In this document: piece by piece, positions 1 to 9,671 of the stretch
Numbering within the stretch: position 1 is the first letter of the stretch
Layout: every line of letters begins with the position of its first letter
Source of the DNA: Ischnura elegans
Taxonomy: Eukaryota; Arthropoda; Insecta; Odonata; Coenagrionidae
Direction of reading: 5' to 3'
NCBI RefSeq assembly: GCF_921293095.1
Contig: NC_060254.1
Span: 3,162,001 to 3,226,000 of the forward strand
DNA: 64,000 nucleotides
Notes under the pieces: generated by a model
Seen by the model: only the letters and a program-made list of their open reading frames with translations
The model's database searches: none
What the model was told of the DNA's origin: nothing
Program-made: the position numbers and the translations under genes

Positions 1-165
1 ACAAGAGGTCGCGGGTTCGAGTCCCGCCTGGGTAGATTTCCCCTGTTCAGGGCATGGTTATTCGTGTACGTTTAATTGTTAAATTTGTTGAATACCCCGA
101 CATAAAATGGCCAATATGAGCTGTATTCTGTGGTTTGAGAATAAAATAAAATTAAATTAAATAAA
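1..165 (+). repeat. tRNA-derived SINE, 3' part, cut by the window edge
   Basis: The first 36 bases read like the T arm of a tRNA: GCGGGTTCGAGTCCCGC is a perfect stem-loop holding the pol III B box GGTTCGAGTCC. An unrelated body follows, then an A-rich tail of AATAAA/TTAAA-type units ending near 165. A tRNA-like head, a body and an A-rich tail are the layout of a SINE. The A box would lie before base 1. It is not a tRNA gene, because no acceptor stem closes and the sequence continues into the body. Confidence 0.6.
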
Positions 166-639
166 TAGTCCAACATTTAAATGATGTCTTACATGTGGTA
201 TATAGGTACACCCCTTCATACAGCTCCAAACCAATGCAGCTAGGTGTGATGTAACATGCTCTTTAGGGAATTATATTTCACTAAATGTATCCAAGCATCG
301 AGTAGTAAAGATCGTAGAAGCATCGAGTGAAAATGCCTAAAATAAATATTCTGCCTATCAAAAATACATAACCTTTAAAATTGTGACGAATTCGGGTGCA
401 ATGAGCTTCTCTGATCCAAACTTAAACAACTTCCTGTGGGGACAGCCAAAGTCAAACTATGGGAGGAGGCTGCATAGAGCGTTTCAAAACAAACAGCTAC
501 TGTGAATAAGCATCAAGGGTCTATGCCACCTAATAACACAAAGAAATTAAAAAGCACTCGCACTGAGCCTGTCAGATCCATTGCGTCCAACGGAGGGTTA
601 AAATATGTAATCTGTAATTACCTGTGCTATGTAACTCAT
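166..639. other. No gene seen
   Basis: AT-rich sequence with no coding frame resembling a known family and no convincing splice-flanked exon. The short frame at 502-759 runs into LINE debris on the opposite strand and is not credible as a gene. Confidence 0.5.
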
Positions 640-735
640 TTGAGGCTGCCCTTTCTCCCTGTCCGCTTGTCCTTTGATAATTATCTTAATCAGGCCATCT
701 TGAGCCATCATGTGGCTGACTCTATTCCTCATCCC
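640..735 (-). mobile_element. LINE fragment, C-terminal region (family B)
   Basis: The plus strand here aligns by eye with 37430-37500: both carry a stretch like CTTGTCCTTYRAYAATTRTC followed by a phrase ending ATGTGGC. Read on the minus strand this is the end of an endonuclease/reverse-transcriptase type ORF (GH-x-x-R ... VEGQVEG in the cleaner copy at 37408-37611). It probably belongs to the same copy as 1118-1345, split by foreign sequence at about 736-1117. Confidence 0.5.
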
Positions 736-1117
736 CTTCCACTGCGATTAATTTTCTGAATGTTGTGCTCCTATTCTCCATTTATTTTTTCTGTGGTTCT
801 CTTCTTTAATGATAGGTAATGAAATGATATTTTGTAATCAACTTAGAACCGAAAAATAATATGTGATTATTAAACATGGAGAACGCAGCTATCGCTACTC
901 GAATAAAATCATTTTAATCCTTCCAATGCCTCATGTTTCATGAAAAATGAATTATTCATGTATACTATGAATTTTTTAACATTGTTAAACTTTCAAAATA
1001 ATTATATTGTTATTCTAAATAGTGCTAAAATTATGAAAATCCGATGACGAGATGCACTCGTCATTGCGCGGTTTGGCGTCGAAAGTTCATGACGAAATAG
1101 ACTCGTCATTATACAGT
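736..1117. repeat. Insert splitting a LINE copy; paired short palindromes
   Basis: This AT-rich 380-bp piece lies between two parts of one LINE-like ORF that are contiguous in the copy at 37408-37611. Near its right end are two imperfect palindromes built on GACGAG/CTCGTC, at about 1044-1064 and 1089-1111. No terminal repeat or target duplication could be fixed by eye, so the exact boundaries and class of the insert are unknown. Confidence 0.35.
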
Positions 1118-1345
1118 GGGAGGGGTTGAGAAGAAGTTGTCCCATCTCCTGAAAGTATTAAGAAGACTTCTCTCTCCCCCCACACTTCTTAGCACTTCCT
1201 CATTACTTACTTGGTTAATCAATTTAATATCCATCAATCTTTGATGGCACCAAGTTTCAAATGCTTCTAGTCTCGACTTTTCTGCCGCTGTCAATGCCCA
1301 AACAAGGAAGTAAAAAATCAAAAAGAAAGTCAGACGTTGCTTCAA
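1118..1345 (-). mobile_element. LINE fragment, C-terminal region (family B)
   Basis: The minus-strand frame reads SRLEAFETWCHQRL, then a region ending NEEVLRSVGGERSLL and RRWDN. This resembles the conserved region after the reverse transcriptase in LINE ORF2 proteins (consensus like LE.fe.W..RRll.I....V.NeEVL.RvGE.rsLl.ti..Rr.n). The same residues occur at 37408-37611 and, broken, at 33060-33400. The frame is interrupted and the fragment is certainly not functional. Confidence 0.6.
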
Positions 1346-2540
1346 TCAGAGGAGACACTCCATGCAATTTTGTGGCAGCTCACATTCACACCCACCCACC
1401 TTAATACACAAGCCATTTTTTTTTTGCATTTTTGGGATTTTTGTTGGAGTCTATCAGTAATTTAGTGTTGATTTTTTTTGGGATTGAAGCGACGCCTTCC
1501 CGCAGCCTGAGTTTTTGCTACCTGTGTTGTACAATCATAAGGTCACTCATGTATTTATGTACTGTAATAACTCATTAGGGAAAAACAAACAGGCAGAGAA
1601 AATTTGGGAAGTAAGACGCAACCTCAAATTAAGTGGAATCCCTTCTGCTCAAGTTATAGTTTAAATCTCAATCTATGAGAGCGAGGTGGAAGTCACAAGT
1701 CTGTCTCGTCTGTGCAACAAAATGTTTCATGGCATTTGCTATCGTCCTTTTCCTATGATCAAGCCACTCTATGCTTTTGTCTTGCCAAGGTCTGTGTGCC
1801 CAAATATACTCATCTCACTTTTACGACAGTACCGTGTGACCAGTCACAGTGACGTGCATGTCGTGAGGTGAAAATATTTGCATGTTTGTGTGTGTGTGTT
1901 AAATGACCTTGATGATGATAATAAGCGGCATTACCTTGTGGTGCTTGCGTCACAAATATTTTGCTGGGGTAATGATCTGGGTAGGCTGGGCGGATCACCG
2001 TGGAAGCCAAATAGATTAAAGTGTAAGGCATCTGTTTTATGATTAGTATTGATCACTTTGAATACTTAATGCAATTCCTGATTGGTACGTAGAATTTACC
2101 TTTTAGATTTTGCTCCAAGAGCCCTTTTTCATCGAGTCTGGAAAATCTTTATTACGCCCTGTGTTTCCATTGTGCCATGCCCATTCCCCTGGACACTTTG
2201 GACTGCTTTTCTCTCTCATGCTGGATTTCTTATCAGTGACCTAAAAAGGCATGCTTGAAAGCACTGTAAATTATTTCCCAAAAGACATTGAAAGACTTAC
2301 GTAAACCCCAAAAGGTGGAAAAATCTTCTGTTCAAGCCCTCCAGAATTTCAACGTTTTGAATTCGTTAAACATTCGGATGATTCCTTTTGTGATATCATG
2401 GGGTGGGGTGTTGAAATGATTTGTGGTGTTGCAAATTAATCGATCAAATGGCACATCTTGTGGTGTTTGCATGATTGCTTTGATCCCTGAACCATTTAAT
2501 AATGCATCTCTTTGTTTTGTGTTCCCCTGTCTAATTTCAG
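1346..2540. other. No gene seen; possible intron or intergenic DNA
   Basis: AT-rich sequence with a short GT run near 1888. Overlapping short frames at 1686-1871 (plus) and 1810-2031 (minus) have no recognisable domain. If the candidate exon at 2541 is real, this is upstream intron or promoter-side sequence. Confidence 0.4.
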
Positions 2541-2610
2541 TTTGAGAAAACTCACTAACTCCAGCAGGATGCTGAGCTTAAGGCTGTTAGATTTTATATC
2601 AGAATGTCAG
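2541..2610 (+). CDS. Candidate internal or first coding exon, unknown gene
   Basis: A pyrimidine-rich tract ending TAATTTCAG precedes the segment and TCAG|GTGAGT follows it, so both splice sites are good. One frame is open throughout (starting one base in) and ends on a codon boundary, encoding LRKLTNSSRMLSLRLLDF and a few more residues. An internal ATG lies at about 2570. The outgoing phase (0) fits the open frame of the candidate exon at 9672. I do not recognise the peptide. A 70-base open segment can occur by chance, so this rests on the two splice signals. Confidence 0.35.
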
Positions 2611-3045
2611 GTGAGTTTATCCTCTTTCCATTATCATTAGTATATTAAATTGCATTACAAAAATCGAGAAGCAAAAAGTAATGAAATGTATATATGTATT
2701 ATGGATCTTTACCTTCTTGTTTATTGCTTACCTACTTCGTCTACTTCTTTTTTACGTTTTTATTCAGTTGTTTCACTTTTTTTATCTAAAACAAGTTAAC
2801 TAACCTATTCGATTTTAATATAAGAATAATTGCTGGAATTTCTTTTTCCAAAATGCTTGTTTTATTTTCGTTATGAATCCAACTGTCTTGATAATATTTC
2901 ATGCTTTTGTCTGTTACTAGAGTGAATTACGTTAAAGGTATGTAAGTTCCTCACAAGTTGCCTCTCCAATAATGTCCACTCACCATCTTCGTGTGATGTA
3001 TGTGGTGGTATTGATGAAAGTCTGTATTTTGGGTTAGAAATGCTT

Positions 3046-3133
3046 TAAATTTATTTATTTATTTATTTAGTCCAAAAACAGCACGAGGCCAATTACATAG
3101 GACTACAATAACAGGAGAAATAATTACATAACA
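3046..3133 (-). mobile_element. 3' end and TAAA-type tail of the jockey-like LINE
   Basis: The plus strand has (TTTA)n at about 3046-3070, a TAAATAAA tail on the minus strand. Next to it is a segment that on the minus strand reads GTGCTGTTTTTGGACTAAAT. The plus-strand LINE copy at 35440-35950 ends with a matching GTGCTTTTTTTGTGTCAAAT and a TAAAT-type tail. This segment is therefore the 3' end of the LINE whose RT lies at 6779-8104, now separated by the piggyBac insertion. Confidence 0.6.
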
Positions 3134-3154
3134 TTAACACTTTCAACGCGGCGG
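3134..3154 (+). repeat. piggyBac left end: TTAA target plus terminal inverted repeat
   Basis: TTAA at 3134-3137 is followed by CACTTTCAACGC. The right end at 6763-6778 reads GCGTTGAACGTG then TTAA, the inverted complement with one mismatch in twelve. TTAA target duplication and a CAC/CCC-type terminus are the signature of piggyBac-superfamily insertions. Confidence 0.8.
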
Positions 3155-3288
3155 TAATTTTTTTAAGTTTTGCCGGTGACTGAATTTTAATTCTTTGGTT
3201 TTAGATGGTTTTGGTCTCATTTTGAATAAATTGTTCATTGGTAGTTACGAAAAAAATTTTTTTTAATGAAAAATCGCAATTTCAAATT

Positions 3289-3330
3289 TGACGACGATCG
3301 TCGTCCGACGTCACCGGATAGCATAGCAGT
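3289..3330. repeat. Subterminal palindrome block, left
   Basis: Contains the 16-bp palindrome GACGACGATCGTCGTC and the adjoining CGACGTCACCGGATAGCA. The same block, in the same orientation, is near the right end at about 6691-6736. Repeated subterminal palindromes inside a piggyBac-like element are plausible transposase binding sites; that role is inference. Confidence 0.6.
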
Positions 3331-4457
3331 CGTGTAATGCGTGGTTGCATAATTGAGCCCATTTTTCCGATGACTTTTTCTTTTTACCGTATGCCATGCT
3401 CTGTCTCTAATCTTACACATCAATTGAATATAAATTGATCCGTGCCGTAAATATTAATTAGCAAGAACGTTGATGGCTGTGTAATATTCGAATTTCTTAG
3501 TCGTTGATAGAGAATTATGTGGCATAGCCTTTTCTATTTCAACTTTTTGAATTTGTATTTGAAGGACCTGACGAGGAATATATCTTTCAATTCAAAGACG
3601 AGGTGGGAATTTAAAACAAATAAAGATGTAAATTTCATATATTTAAATTAACACTAAGAGGACGGGAGTTTCACCCCACCTATAAGGACGGCTAGTGTTC
3701 ATTTGATCACAAATTCCTTTTATCGAATTCAATGCCGTTTTTCTACCCATTGACGGTGTTATTGTAATATTGTTCAAATCCATTCTTTAAAAACTTATCT
3801 TAGCATTAACAATAGTATTTCTGTTGAAAACAATACGTAATTATTATTTCTGAAAATAATGAGTTATATTATGTTCAGTTTTCATGAGTCTCAAAGTAAA
3901 TTCGCTCAAATTTCAAAATTATATTGTTTTAAATGAAAAAAAGGACCTGCTCTAACCATTTATCTATATATAAAAAATGATTTTTCATTCATTGAAACTA
4001 AAATGTATAAAATATTTCGAAGCATAATTTTTCAGACTCGTTTTTATTTTTTCGGCGCAATTTCCGGGAAATATATTTTTGCGTTGAAACAAACAAAGGA
4101 GGAATAATACAGAGAAGGAGACGACATTCCAAGTGGATACAAAAATTGGGTTTAGACGACAACTTCCGAAGTGCTAATCACCCGAACCCGACCCGGGTGC
4201 TGATCCCTATCTTCCAGGAACTTGCGCTAATGCTTCTTACCCGTTCCAGGAGGGAATACCAAAGTTAGGAAACAATAGAATTTTACAACTTTCGCTCTTC
4301 CTCTGCACTCCCTAAAGGAAACAACGGTTTTCACCAGGTACATGGTGGGGGGACCGAAAACCAGGCAAAATAAAAAATATTTTGAAATTATTATCATTTA
4401 ATACTTAAATTTTACATAACATTTAATAATGGAATACATAATATTTAATACATTCAA
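3331..4457. other. Non-coding interior of the piggyBac-like element
   Basis: AT-rich with no credible ORF. At about 3648 there is a TTAACACTAAGAGGACGG stretch that itself looks like a piggyBac-type terminus, but no matching second end was found, so a nested element is not supported. A GC-rich patch with ACCCGACCCGGGTGC lies near 4188. Confidence 0.4.
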
Positions 4458-5675
4458 TCATGGAGAGGAATAACATTGAACATTTCTATGAAATGCTTCA
4501 AAGCATGGCTTCAAGCACAGGGGTGGGCATCCCTCACAGGCGGGGCAAAAATATGCCGTCTCCTTCCTGAACCCTCTAGACTTACAGAACGTGCAGCGTC
4601 GTTGAGGGACACGTTTTCGTTTTTGGTCGATGTCATGTGTCTCCGGAAAGTGCTTAGACAATCCAAGGACCCTGGAGGTTAGGCTGGGAGAGGAACGAGG
4701 AATAGGTTCGGAATATGACGGACTGATTTTGTAGAGTCGATCAGACGGTTGCGGCTCATCACGACCAGGATTACTCGCAAAATGCAGAGCTTGCATGATC
4801 GCGGTGAACCTGTCCCTGCTAATGCATTTCCTAAAGCAAGGATAATTGAAAAGGGGGTCTACACTCCAATAGTCGGATATTATACTCAATGGGCATGTGC
4901 CCATGTGGTAGAGAACCCCCAAAAACGTTAAAAATTCCACCGATGTGAGCGGCTTCCACTTCGTTATTCTTGCTCTGGGAAATACATTAGCAGAAATTAA
5001 AACGTCTGCTTGTCTATTTGTCTCCGTCACTATCAAGTCCACCATGTCATCTGTCATGAGGAGGTCAAAATACTTACGGGGATCGTGTCCTGAGTCTTGC
5101 GTATTGAGGCCAGGGGTGTCAGTGAAGGGGAATTGTGGGTGGGTTGGTCTTTTGTCCGTCCAAGTGTAAGTCTTTGTCGCAGTTCTCGTCGTAAGGGGAG
5201 GGGACTGAGAGCCTAGAGGGCCAGGAGAGGAAGGAGAAGCATATCTTGAGGGATCACCCACCCTACCTTCTTCTTCATCCTCCGAGGATCCCCACTCCGT
5301 TTCCCCGAAGGAGGAATCGTCGCTTTCTTCATCCATTGAAAGCAGTTCCGCCATCTCCTCTGCAGAAAGCACCCTCCCGAATCTTCTTTCTTCCTCCCTC
5401 CTCTTCCTTTTTGGGGGTGGAAATGACCGCGAGGCCGATGGCTGCGGACTTGGGGGACGAGAAGGGGTGTCAGGGGGCTGGCGGCTTTCACCAGAACTCG
5501 AAGGGCTGGGGTTACTGCTGGAGGTTGGAAGGGGAGGTTTTGAGGGGAGTTGGGTGGTTTTCTCAATAGACTGGCTTTTGACACCCCGCTTCCCTTTCTT
5601 CGGGACCCCTTTCCCCGGTAGTCCCTTTGCGGTCCATTCCTCCGTGTTACCTCCGCGTTTCCTTTCTGAAAACAA
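4458..5675 (-). CDS. piggyBac-like transposase lacking its catalytic core (about 405 aa)
   Basis: Residues 1-200 are basic, Ser/Pro-rich and then acidic, with a likely nuclear signal PKRKRREEERR at 88-98. Residues 205-317 match the N-terminal part of the DDE_Tnp_1_7 family: VTETN at 216, then a W-x-P-L-T-S-x-E-F-L-T-F-L-G region, DYWS, SRDRF and RLYKI at 313. The chain then jumps to the C-terminal cysteine-rich domain (361-396: CTFC, CPAC, CLKPC, H). The several hundred residues that normally follow RLYKI and carry the catalytic aspartates are absent, yet the frame is open. The first in-frame codon is TTG, and a good acceptor (TTGTTTTCAG) overlaps it, so translation probably starts in an upstream exon. 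A donor ATG|GTAAGT near 6534 is a candidate for that exon, but its phase does not join as a simple start. Confidence 0.7.
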   Translation of the reverse strand: MFSERKRGGNTEEWTAKGLPGKGVPKKGKRGVKSQSIEKTTQLPSKPPLPTSSSNPSPSSSGESRQPPDTPSRPPSPQPSASRSFPPPKRKRREEERRFGRVLSAEEMAELLSMDEESDDSSFGETEWGSSEDEEEGRVGDPSRYASPSSPGPLGSQSPPLTTRTATKTYTWTDKRPTHPQFPFTDTPGLNTQDSGHDPRKYFDLLMTDDMVDLIVTETNRQADVLISANVFPRARITKWKPLTSVEFLTFLGVLYHMGTCPLSIISDYWSVDPLFNYPCFRKCISRDRFTAIMQALHFASNPGRDEPQPSDRLYKISPSYSEPIPRSSPSLTSRVLGLSKHFPETHDIDQKRKRVPQRRCTFCKSRGFRKETAYFCPACEGCPPLCLKPCFEAFHRNVQCYSSP

Positions 5676-6690
5676 GAATGTTTACAAGTATGTGTTTATA
5701 TGAATGTATAACAAGAAAAAACATCGTATAGCAATGAAATAATTGAGTAATGTTTATGATATCACGTATCTTACTGCCAAAGAACTTGGATCGGAAGTTA
5801 TCAGGAAATATTTGTAAAATTTCGCTTCCACTTGTTTGCTATATACAGGAGAAAAAGAAACAATATCAGCAGACAAAATTGAAGCAAATCAATAATAGAA
5901 CTTTTATTAAAATTACAATAACAACAAGCGCAAATGATGATAAATATTTATCGAATGTCATAAAGGAAATATTCAAGTTACAAGTGACTGGAGTAAAATA
6001 CTGCAAATTATCACCTATTGAAGACAAACTAGTAAAAAAACGTAAAATATTTGCTAATAGCATATTCCTGGTAAAATTAAATGCAGCTATGTAATCACAT
6101 GGTCCGGAATGCATTGTAATGCTTAGCCTCAATCTAAACTAGAATAATGAGTATCTGTCCAAAACGAAAATTATTGTCACATAATGTAACAATTTCACTG
6201 AACAACGACTTTACTTCTCTGCTTTAAAATACAATTAAAAAACAACTTTACATTCACGAAGTTATTTTGTAAAAGAAATTTCAAAATTTTATCACAAGCG
6301 ATATATCTACAAAAAAAATTATAAAAAAATAAAAAAACACCGATGAAATCGTAATATGGGTACGAGGAGAATGCGGGGGTGAAAGGGGGGGGGGGAGGAA
6401 ATCTCAAATAAAAAAATGCAAAACTTTCAACTAATGATTTTTACCACATACGAAAGTTGTTTTACGTTAAAAATGGGTCGGTACACATTAAAACCACAAA
6501 AGGAGAGTGATAATTAACAAAAAAAAAGTGTAACTTACCATCGAAAAGAAACAGCTGTAGGAACCTTCCTGGGGATATGAATCGCTCCGGCTACTGGCGA
6601 TGCACTCGCTCTGAGGGCTAATGAACGACTGACAAGCGAAATGGAAGCGCTATGGGTCGGCGTCTCTCGTATATGGCCTTGGAAAGGGAG

Positions 6691-6778
6691 AGCGGACTTG
6701 GACGACGATCGTCGTCCGGCGTCACTGGATAGCACCCGGCGGACGACGATCGTCGTCAGTCAGCGTTGAACGTGTTAA
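6691..6778. repeat. piggyBac right end with two palindromes and TTAA
   Basis: Two copies of the GACGACGATCGTCGTC palindrome lie near 6692 and 6741, flanking a direct copy of the left subterminal block. Terminal GCGTTGAACGTG and TTAA follow at 6763-6778. Confidence 0.7.
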
Positions 6779-8104
6779 GCAACGTAAACAACAAAAACAA
6801 AAAATATTCAACAGTATTTACAAATAATAACAAAGAATTGTCATCAGGTGGTGCGAGGAATAGGGGGAAAATTACGATAGTGATGGTGCAAGTTGGGTGA
6901 GGGGTGAAAAAAAGGATCAAAATTTGGAACACATTTGGCATATGAGTTAATGGAAGAAGGAAGTCTGAATAGAAAAGAACGTTTAGAAACAGAAAGGCGG
7001 GGGGTGAAACAATGAAATAGGTCACTCGACCTCGTCGTGCGCGAAGGAACACGAAGCGGAAAAAAAGAAAGAAGGTCTGATGATCTGTATTTGCCATTAA
7101 TGATATTTAGAAAGAGTCTCCGGTCATTGAGGATACGGCGATCAGCTAAAGTAGAAATGCCAAGAGAGGATCTAATCTTATTGAGGGAGAAGTTACGAAA
7201 AGGCAAGTGGCGGTAGCGGACAACAGAAAGGAAAAAATTCAATGGACGTTCCAGGAGCTTTAATGAAGAAGGCGGGGCCGAAGACCAGATTTGGCTGCAG
7301 TATTCTAGGACCGGAGAGACACAGGAAAGGAAGAAGGTGCGTAGAGCAATTAAATCCAACACCTCACTATGGCGATACATCATACCCACCAAAGACATAG
7401 CGCGGGTGGAAATGGATTTAATGTGCTCACGAAAGAGCAGCTTAGAGTCAAAAATAACCCCTAAATCCTTCTGAGAGGTGACCGAAGGGATATGATGTCC
7501 AGATAATCGGTAATTTCTACTCAGGATAGACTTGCGTAGGGTGAATGGTAGACTTGGCTGGATTAATTTTCAGACTCCAAATCTCAGACCATTGGTCTAT
7601 GGCATCAAGAGCCTTCTGCAGAGCAAGGCAGTCATTCGGGGAATCAATCTGTTTAAAAATTTTGCAGTCATCTGCGTATAATAATATTTTGCAATTGGTG
7701 GAGGAGATAATGTCAACTAGATCATCTATGTATAATGCAAAAAGTAAAGGCCTGAGGACACTCCCTTGTGGAACTCCAGATGTAACCGGTGCCATCAAAG
7801 AACGCGACCCATTATTGTGTGTTGTTGCCGGTTCTGAAGGAAAGATGATAAGATAGAAAGAAAATTACCATGGACATTATACCGATTCTCTAATTTGAAG
7901 AGCAGTAATTGATGGTTAATTTTGTCAAAAGCTTTGGCAAAATCAATGTAGCATACATCCAGCTGTGATGAAGCCTCGAAAGCGTGAATGCAATATTTGT
8001 GCAAAATGGACAGATTTGTTACTGTAGATGATCCTGGAAGGAAACCATGCTGTTCGTCAGATATTAAGGGAAGAGAGAAAGACATTAAATAAAATTTAAA
8101 TAAT
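6779..8104 (-). mobile_element. jockey-like LINE, reverse transcriptase and C-terminal part, broken
   Basis: Minus-strand frames carry reverse transcriptase blocks in order. DEQHGFLPGSST and CYIDFAKAFDKINHQLLL lie in the upstream frame (7795-8085). SGVPQGSVLRPLLFALYIDD and the catalytic YADD box lie in the next (7517-7798). A C-terminal stretch LEYCSQIWSSAPP follows (6844-7398). The blocks are in different frames, so the ORF is frameshifted and dead. The 3' end is displaced to 3046-3133 by the piggyBac insertion. On the upstream side a PLE interrupts the LINE at 8105. A related 3' fragment on the plus strand is at 35440-35950. Confidence 0.8.
8091..8104. repeat. Target-site duplication of the PLE, left copy
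   Basis: AAAATTTAAATAAT here is repeated exactly at 9161-9174. The two copies bracket the PLE-derived segment at 8105-9160. The sequence is simple, which lowers certainty, but its position at both element edges fits a target duplication. Confidence 0.55.
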
Positions 8105-9160
8105 GTGACTACGTAGGTTTCCGCGGTGTTCAGGTTCCAATTTCTCCATGTTTCCGGTGCAACCGCGACGGTTTGTTGGTGATGACAACAGTTTCGCTGG
8201 CACTGCTGCCAGCGTCTTCAGGTCGAAGATGATGCCGGTCCACGATTTTTTTCCTCCTTATATAGGGGGTCAGTCCCGCCAGTTGTGGCTGCCGCTCTCT
8301 TATTGGTCCGCCTAATGAGCCTCCTCCAATGGGCATCCAGATGGTAGCCGTCGTCTCTGTTAAAATTGTCCGTCCGGGCTATCTCAATGGATTCGCGGAT
8401 GAGTCTGGGAAAATATCTGCCTTCTTTCACTATTATCTTGGCGTCGTCAAACTTAATGTCATGTCCCGGGTTCCAGGCGTGCTCGGATATGGCAGACAGC
8501 TGGAATATCCTGTTTTTCGTTGCCTTTCGGTGCTCTTGCATCCGTATCTTGAGTGAACGGCAAGTCTCACCGATGTACGCTTTTCCACACGAGCAAGGGA
8601 CCTTGTAAACACCTTCATGAAGGTCGTGCTGTAGTCTGTCTTTGGCTGTGGGCAGCAAGTCACCAATTTTTGTCGTACAGTTAAACCTGGTGGTGACGCC
8701 GTGCTTTTTCAGGGCCCTGGCAATCCTTTCCGTGGTCCCTGCGACGTAGGGAATGACGGCCCAAGCTCTTTCGTCTTCCGTTTTTTCACTTGAAAGTGGT
8801 TTTCTTTTAATGGTCCTTTTCAGGGCCGAATCCGGGTAGCCATTCTTTTTCAATGCTGCAATTAGATGTTTCTCTTCTTCTGCCAGTGACTCAGCATCTG
8901 AAAAGCGGTGGGCCCGGTGAAAAAGTGTATTTATCGAGGATGCCTTTTGCACAGGATAGTGGTGCGAGGCATAGTCTAGATACTGGTCCGTATGCGTGGC
9001 TTTCCGATATACAGAGTGCCCGAGGTGACCGTCACATGAATTCACATGAATTTTGTTCACATGAACTGAGCACAAAGTTCACATGAATTTTGAAATACCT
9101 AAATAACTTTGTCATCACCAACAAACCAACGCGGTTGCACCGGAAACATGGAGAAATTGG
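8105..9160 (-). mobile_element. 5'-truncated Penelope-like element with inverted terminal pieces
   Basis: It contains the GIY-YIG endonuclease ORF of a PLE on the minus strand (8218-9075) but no reverse transcriptase. Sequence at about 8147-8200 reappears in inverse orientation at about 9112-9160 (minus-strand text like CCGGAAACATGGAGAAATTG), which fits the pseudo-LTR arrangement known in PLEs. Next to the ORF end is a hammerhead-like motif (about 8175-8222, minus strand). The element splits a LINE and is flanked by a 14-bp direct repeat. Confidence 0.8.
8218..9075 (-). CDS. PLE protein, C-terminal part with GIY-YIG endonuclease
   Basis: About 285 residues are open. The N-terminal part (YRKATHTDQYLDYASHHYP, then an E-rich helix and NGYP) is the linker that follows the reverse transcriptase in PLE proteins. 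The GIY-YIG nuclease follows: GVYKVPCSCGKAYIGET, then the arginine and EH of LKIRMQEH, SEHAWNPGHDI, the glutamate in RESIEIA, and DGYHLDAHWRRL near the end. The nuclease would nick target DNA during retrotransposition. The true start is missing, since the upstream sequence is terminal-repeat DNA rather than reverse transcriptase. It is an inactive truncated copy, though the endonuclease frame is intact. Related but broken pieces are at 37611, 50655 and 60431. Confidence 0.85.
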   Translation of the reverse strand: MCSVHVNKIHVNSCDGHLGHSVYRKATHTDQYLDYASHHYPVQKASSINTLFHRAHRFSDAESLAEEEKHLIAALKKNGYPDSALKRTIKRKPLSSEKTEDERAWAVIPYVAGTTERIARALKKHGVTTRFNCTTKIGDLLPTAKDRLQHDLHEGVYKVPCSCGKAYIGETCRSLKIRMQEHRKATKNRIFQLSAISEHAWNPGHDIKFDDAKIIVKEGRYFPRLIRESIEIARTDNFNRDDGYHLDAHWRRLIRRTNKRAAATTGGTDPLYKEEKNRGPASSST

Positions 9161-9174
9161 AAAATTTAAATAAT
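9161..9174. repeat. Target-site duplication of the PLE, right copy
   Basis: Exact second copy of the 14-mer at 8091-8104. LINE-derived sequence would be expected to resume immediately to the right. Confidence 0.55.
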
Positions 9175-9671
9175 TTTGTCTAATCTAATCAATGAGTCAA
9201 TTTTTTATACTTTGTAATGAATAAGCCTTGGGTTTAATCTATTCACCACAAAAGTCATGAAGTATTCTCAGAAATTTCGACTGAAGTGATTAAATGTTGC
9301 TTTTATAATTGGATCAGGATTCTGCACTGGAACTGTTCTTCAGTCAGTGTGAGCGGAAGTCAAATTTTCAATTTTTGATTACTGAAATTTAGTGACTACT
9401 CAATTGTAGCAATCACTCTTTCAAGCTTCAAAGTAGATTGCAATAAAAATTACTTTAAACAAAATGTATTGCTTCAAAGTAAAAATTACCAAAGATGTAA
9501 TTGCGAGTGGAGACTCAATTACTTTTCCTTTGTTACATCACATCACCCGTTATAATGGACTTACACTGCATTTCATTATTTATGGCATTCAATTGGTTGA
9601 TTATTCGAGTTTACGTTTCCTCTTTCTTATGCCATAGTTGTTAATTGTTAATCACCTTTTCTTACGCTTAG
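9175..9671. other. LINE remainder or intron; no gene seen
   Basis: AT-rich. The first bases may be the upstream continuation of the LINE split by the PLE, but no conserved RT block was identified. The right end is the pyrimidine-rich tract of the acceptor before 9672. Confidence 0.35.

Larger units (their letters stand above)
3138..6774 (-). mobile_element. piggyBac-like DNA transposon, internally deleted
   Basis: A 3.64-kb element bounded by TTAA on both sides with matching 12-bp terminal inverted repeats. It holds one long minus-strand ORF (4458-5675) related to piggyBac transposase. Subterminal sequence is shared at both ends: a perfect 16-bp palindrome GACGACGATCGTCGTC followed by a direct copy of CCGRCGTCACYGGATAGCA, near 3290 and near 6692, with another palindrome near 6741. 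The catalytic part of the transposase is missing, so the element should be non-autonomous. It lies inside the 3' region of a LINE, whose tail is at 3046 and whose coding part resumes at 6779. Confidence 0.75.

Noticed and set aside
1-36. Intact tRNA gene
   Set aside because: Only the T arm and B box are present, and the sequence continues into a SINE body. The same holds for 19255, 27104, 38612 and 48295.
3648-3700. Second nested piggyBac terminus (TTAACACTAAGAGG)
   Set aside because: No matching inverted end or second TTAA-flanked border was found.
5213-5703. Several frames over 100 residues within 5213-5703
   Set aside because: They overlap the piggyBac-like ORF in other frames and reflect its Ser/Pro-rich composition.
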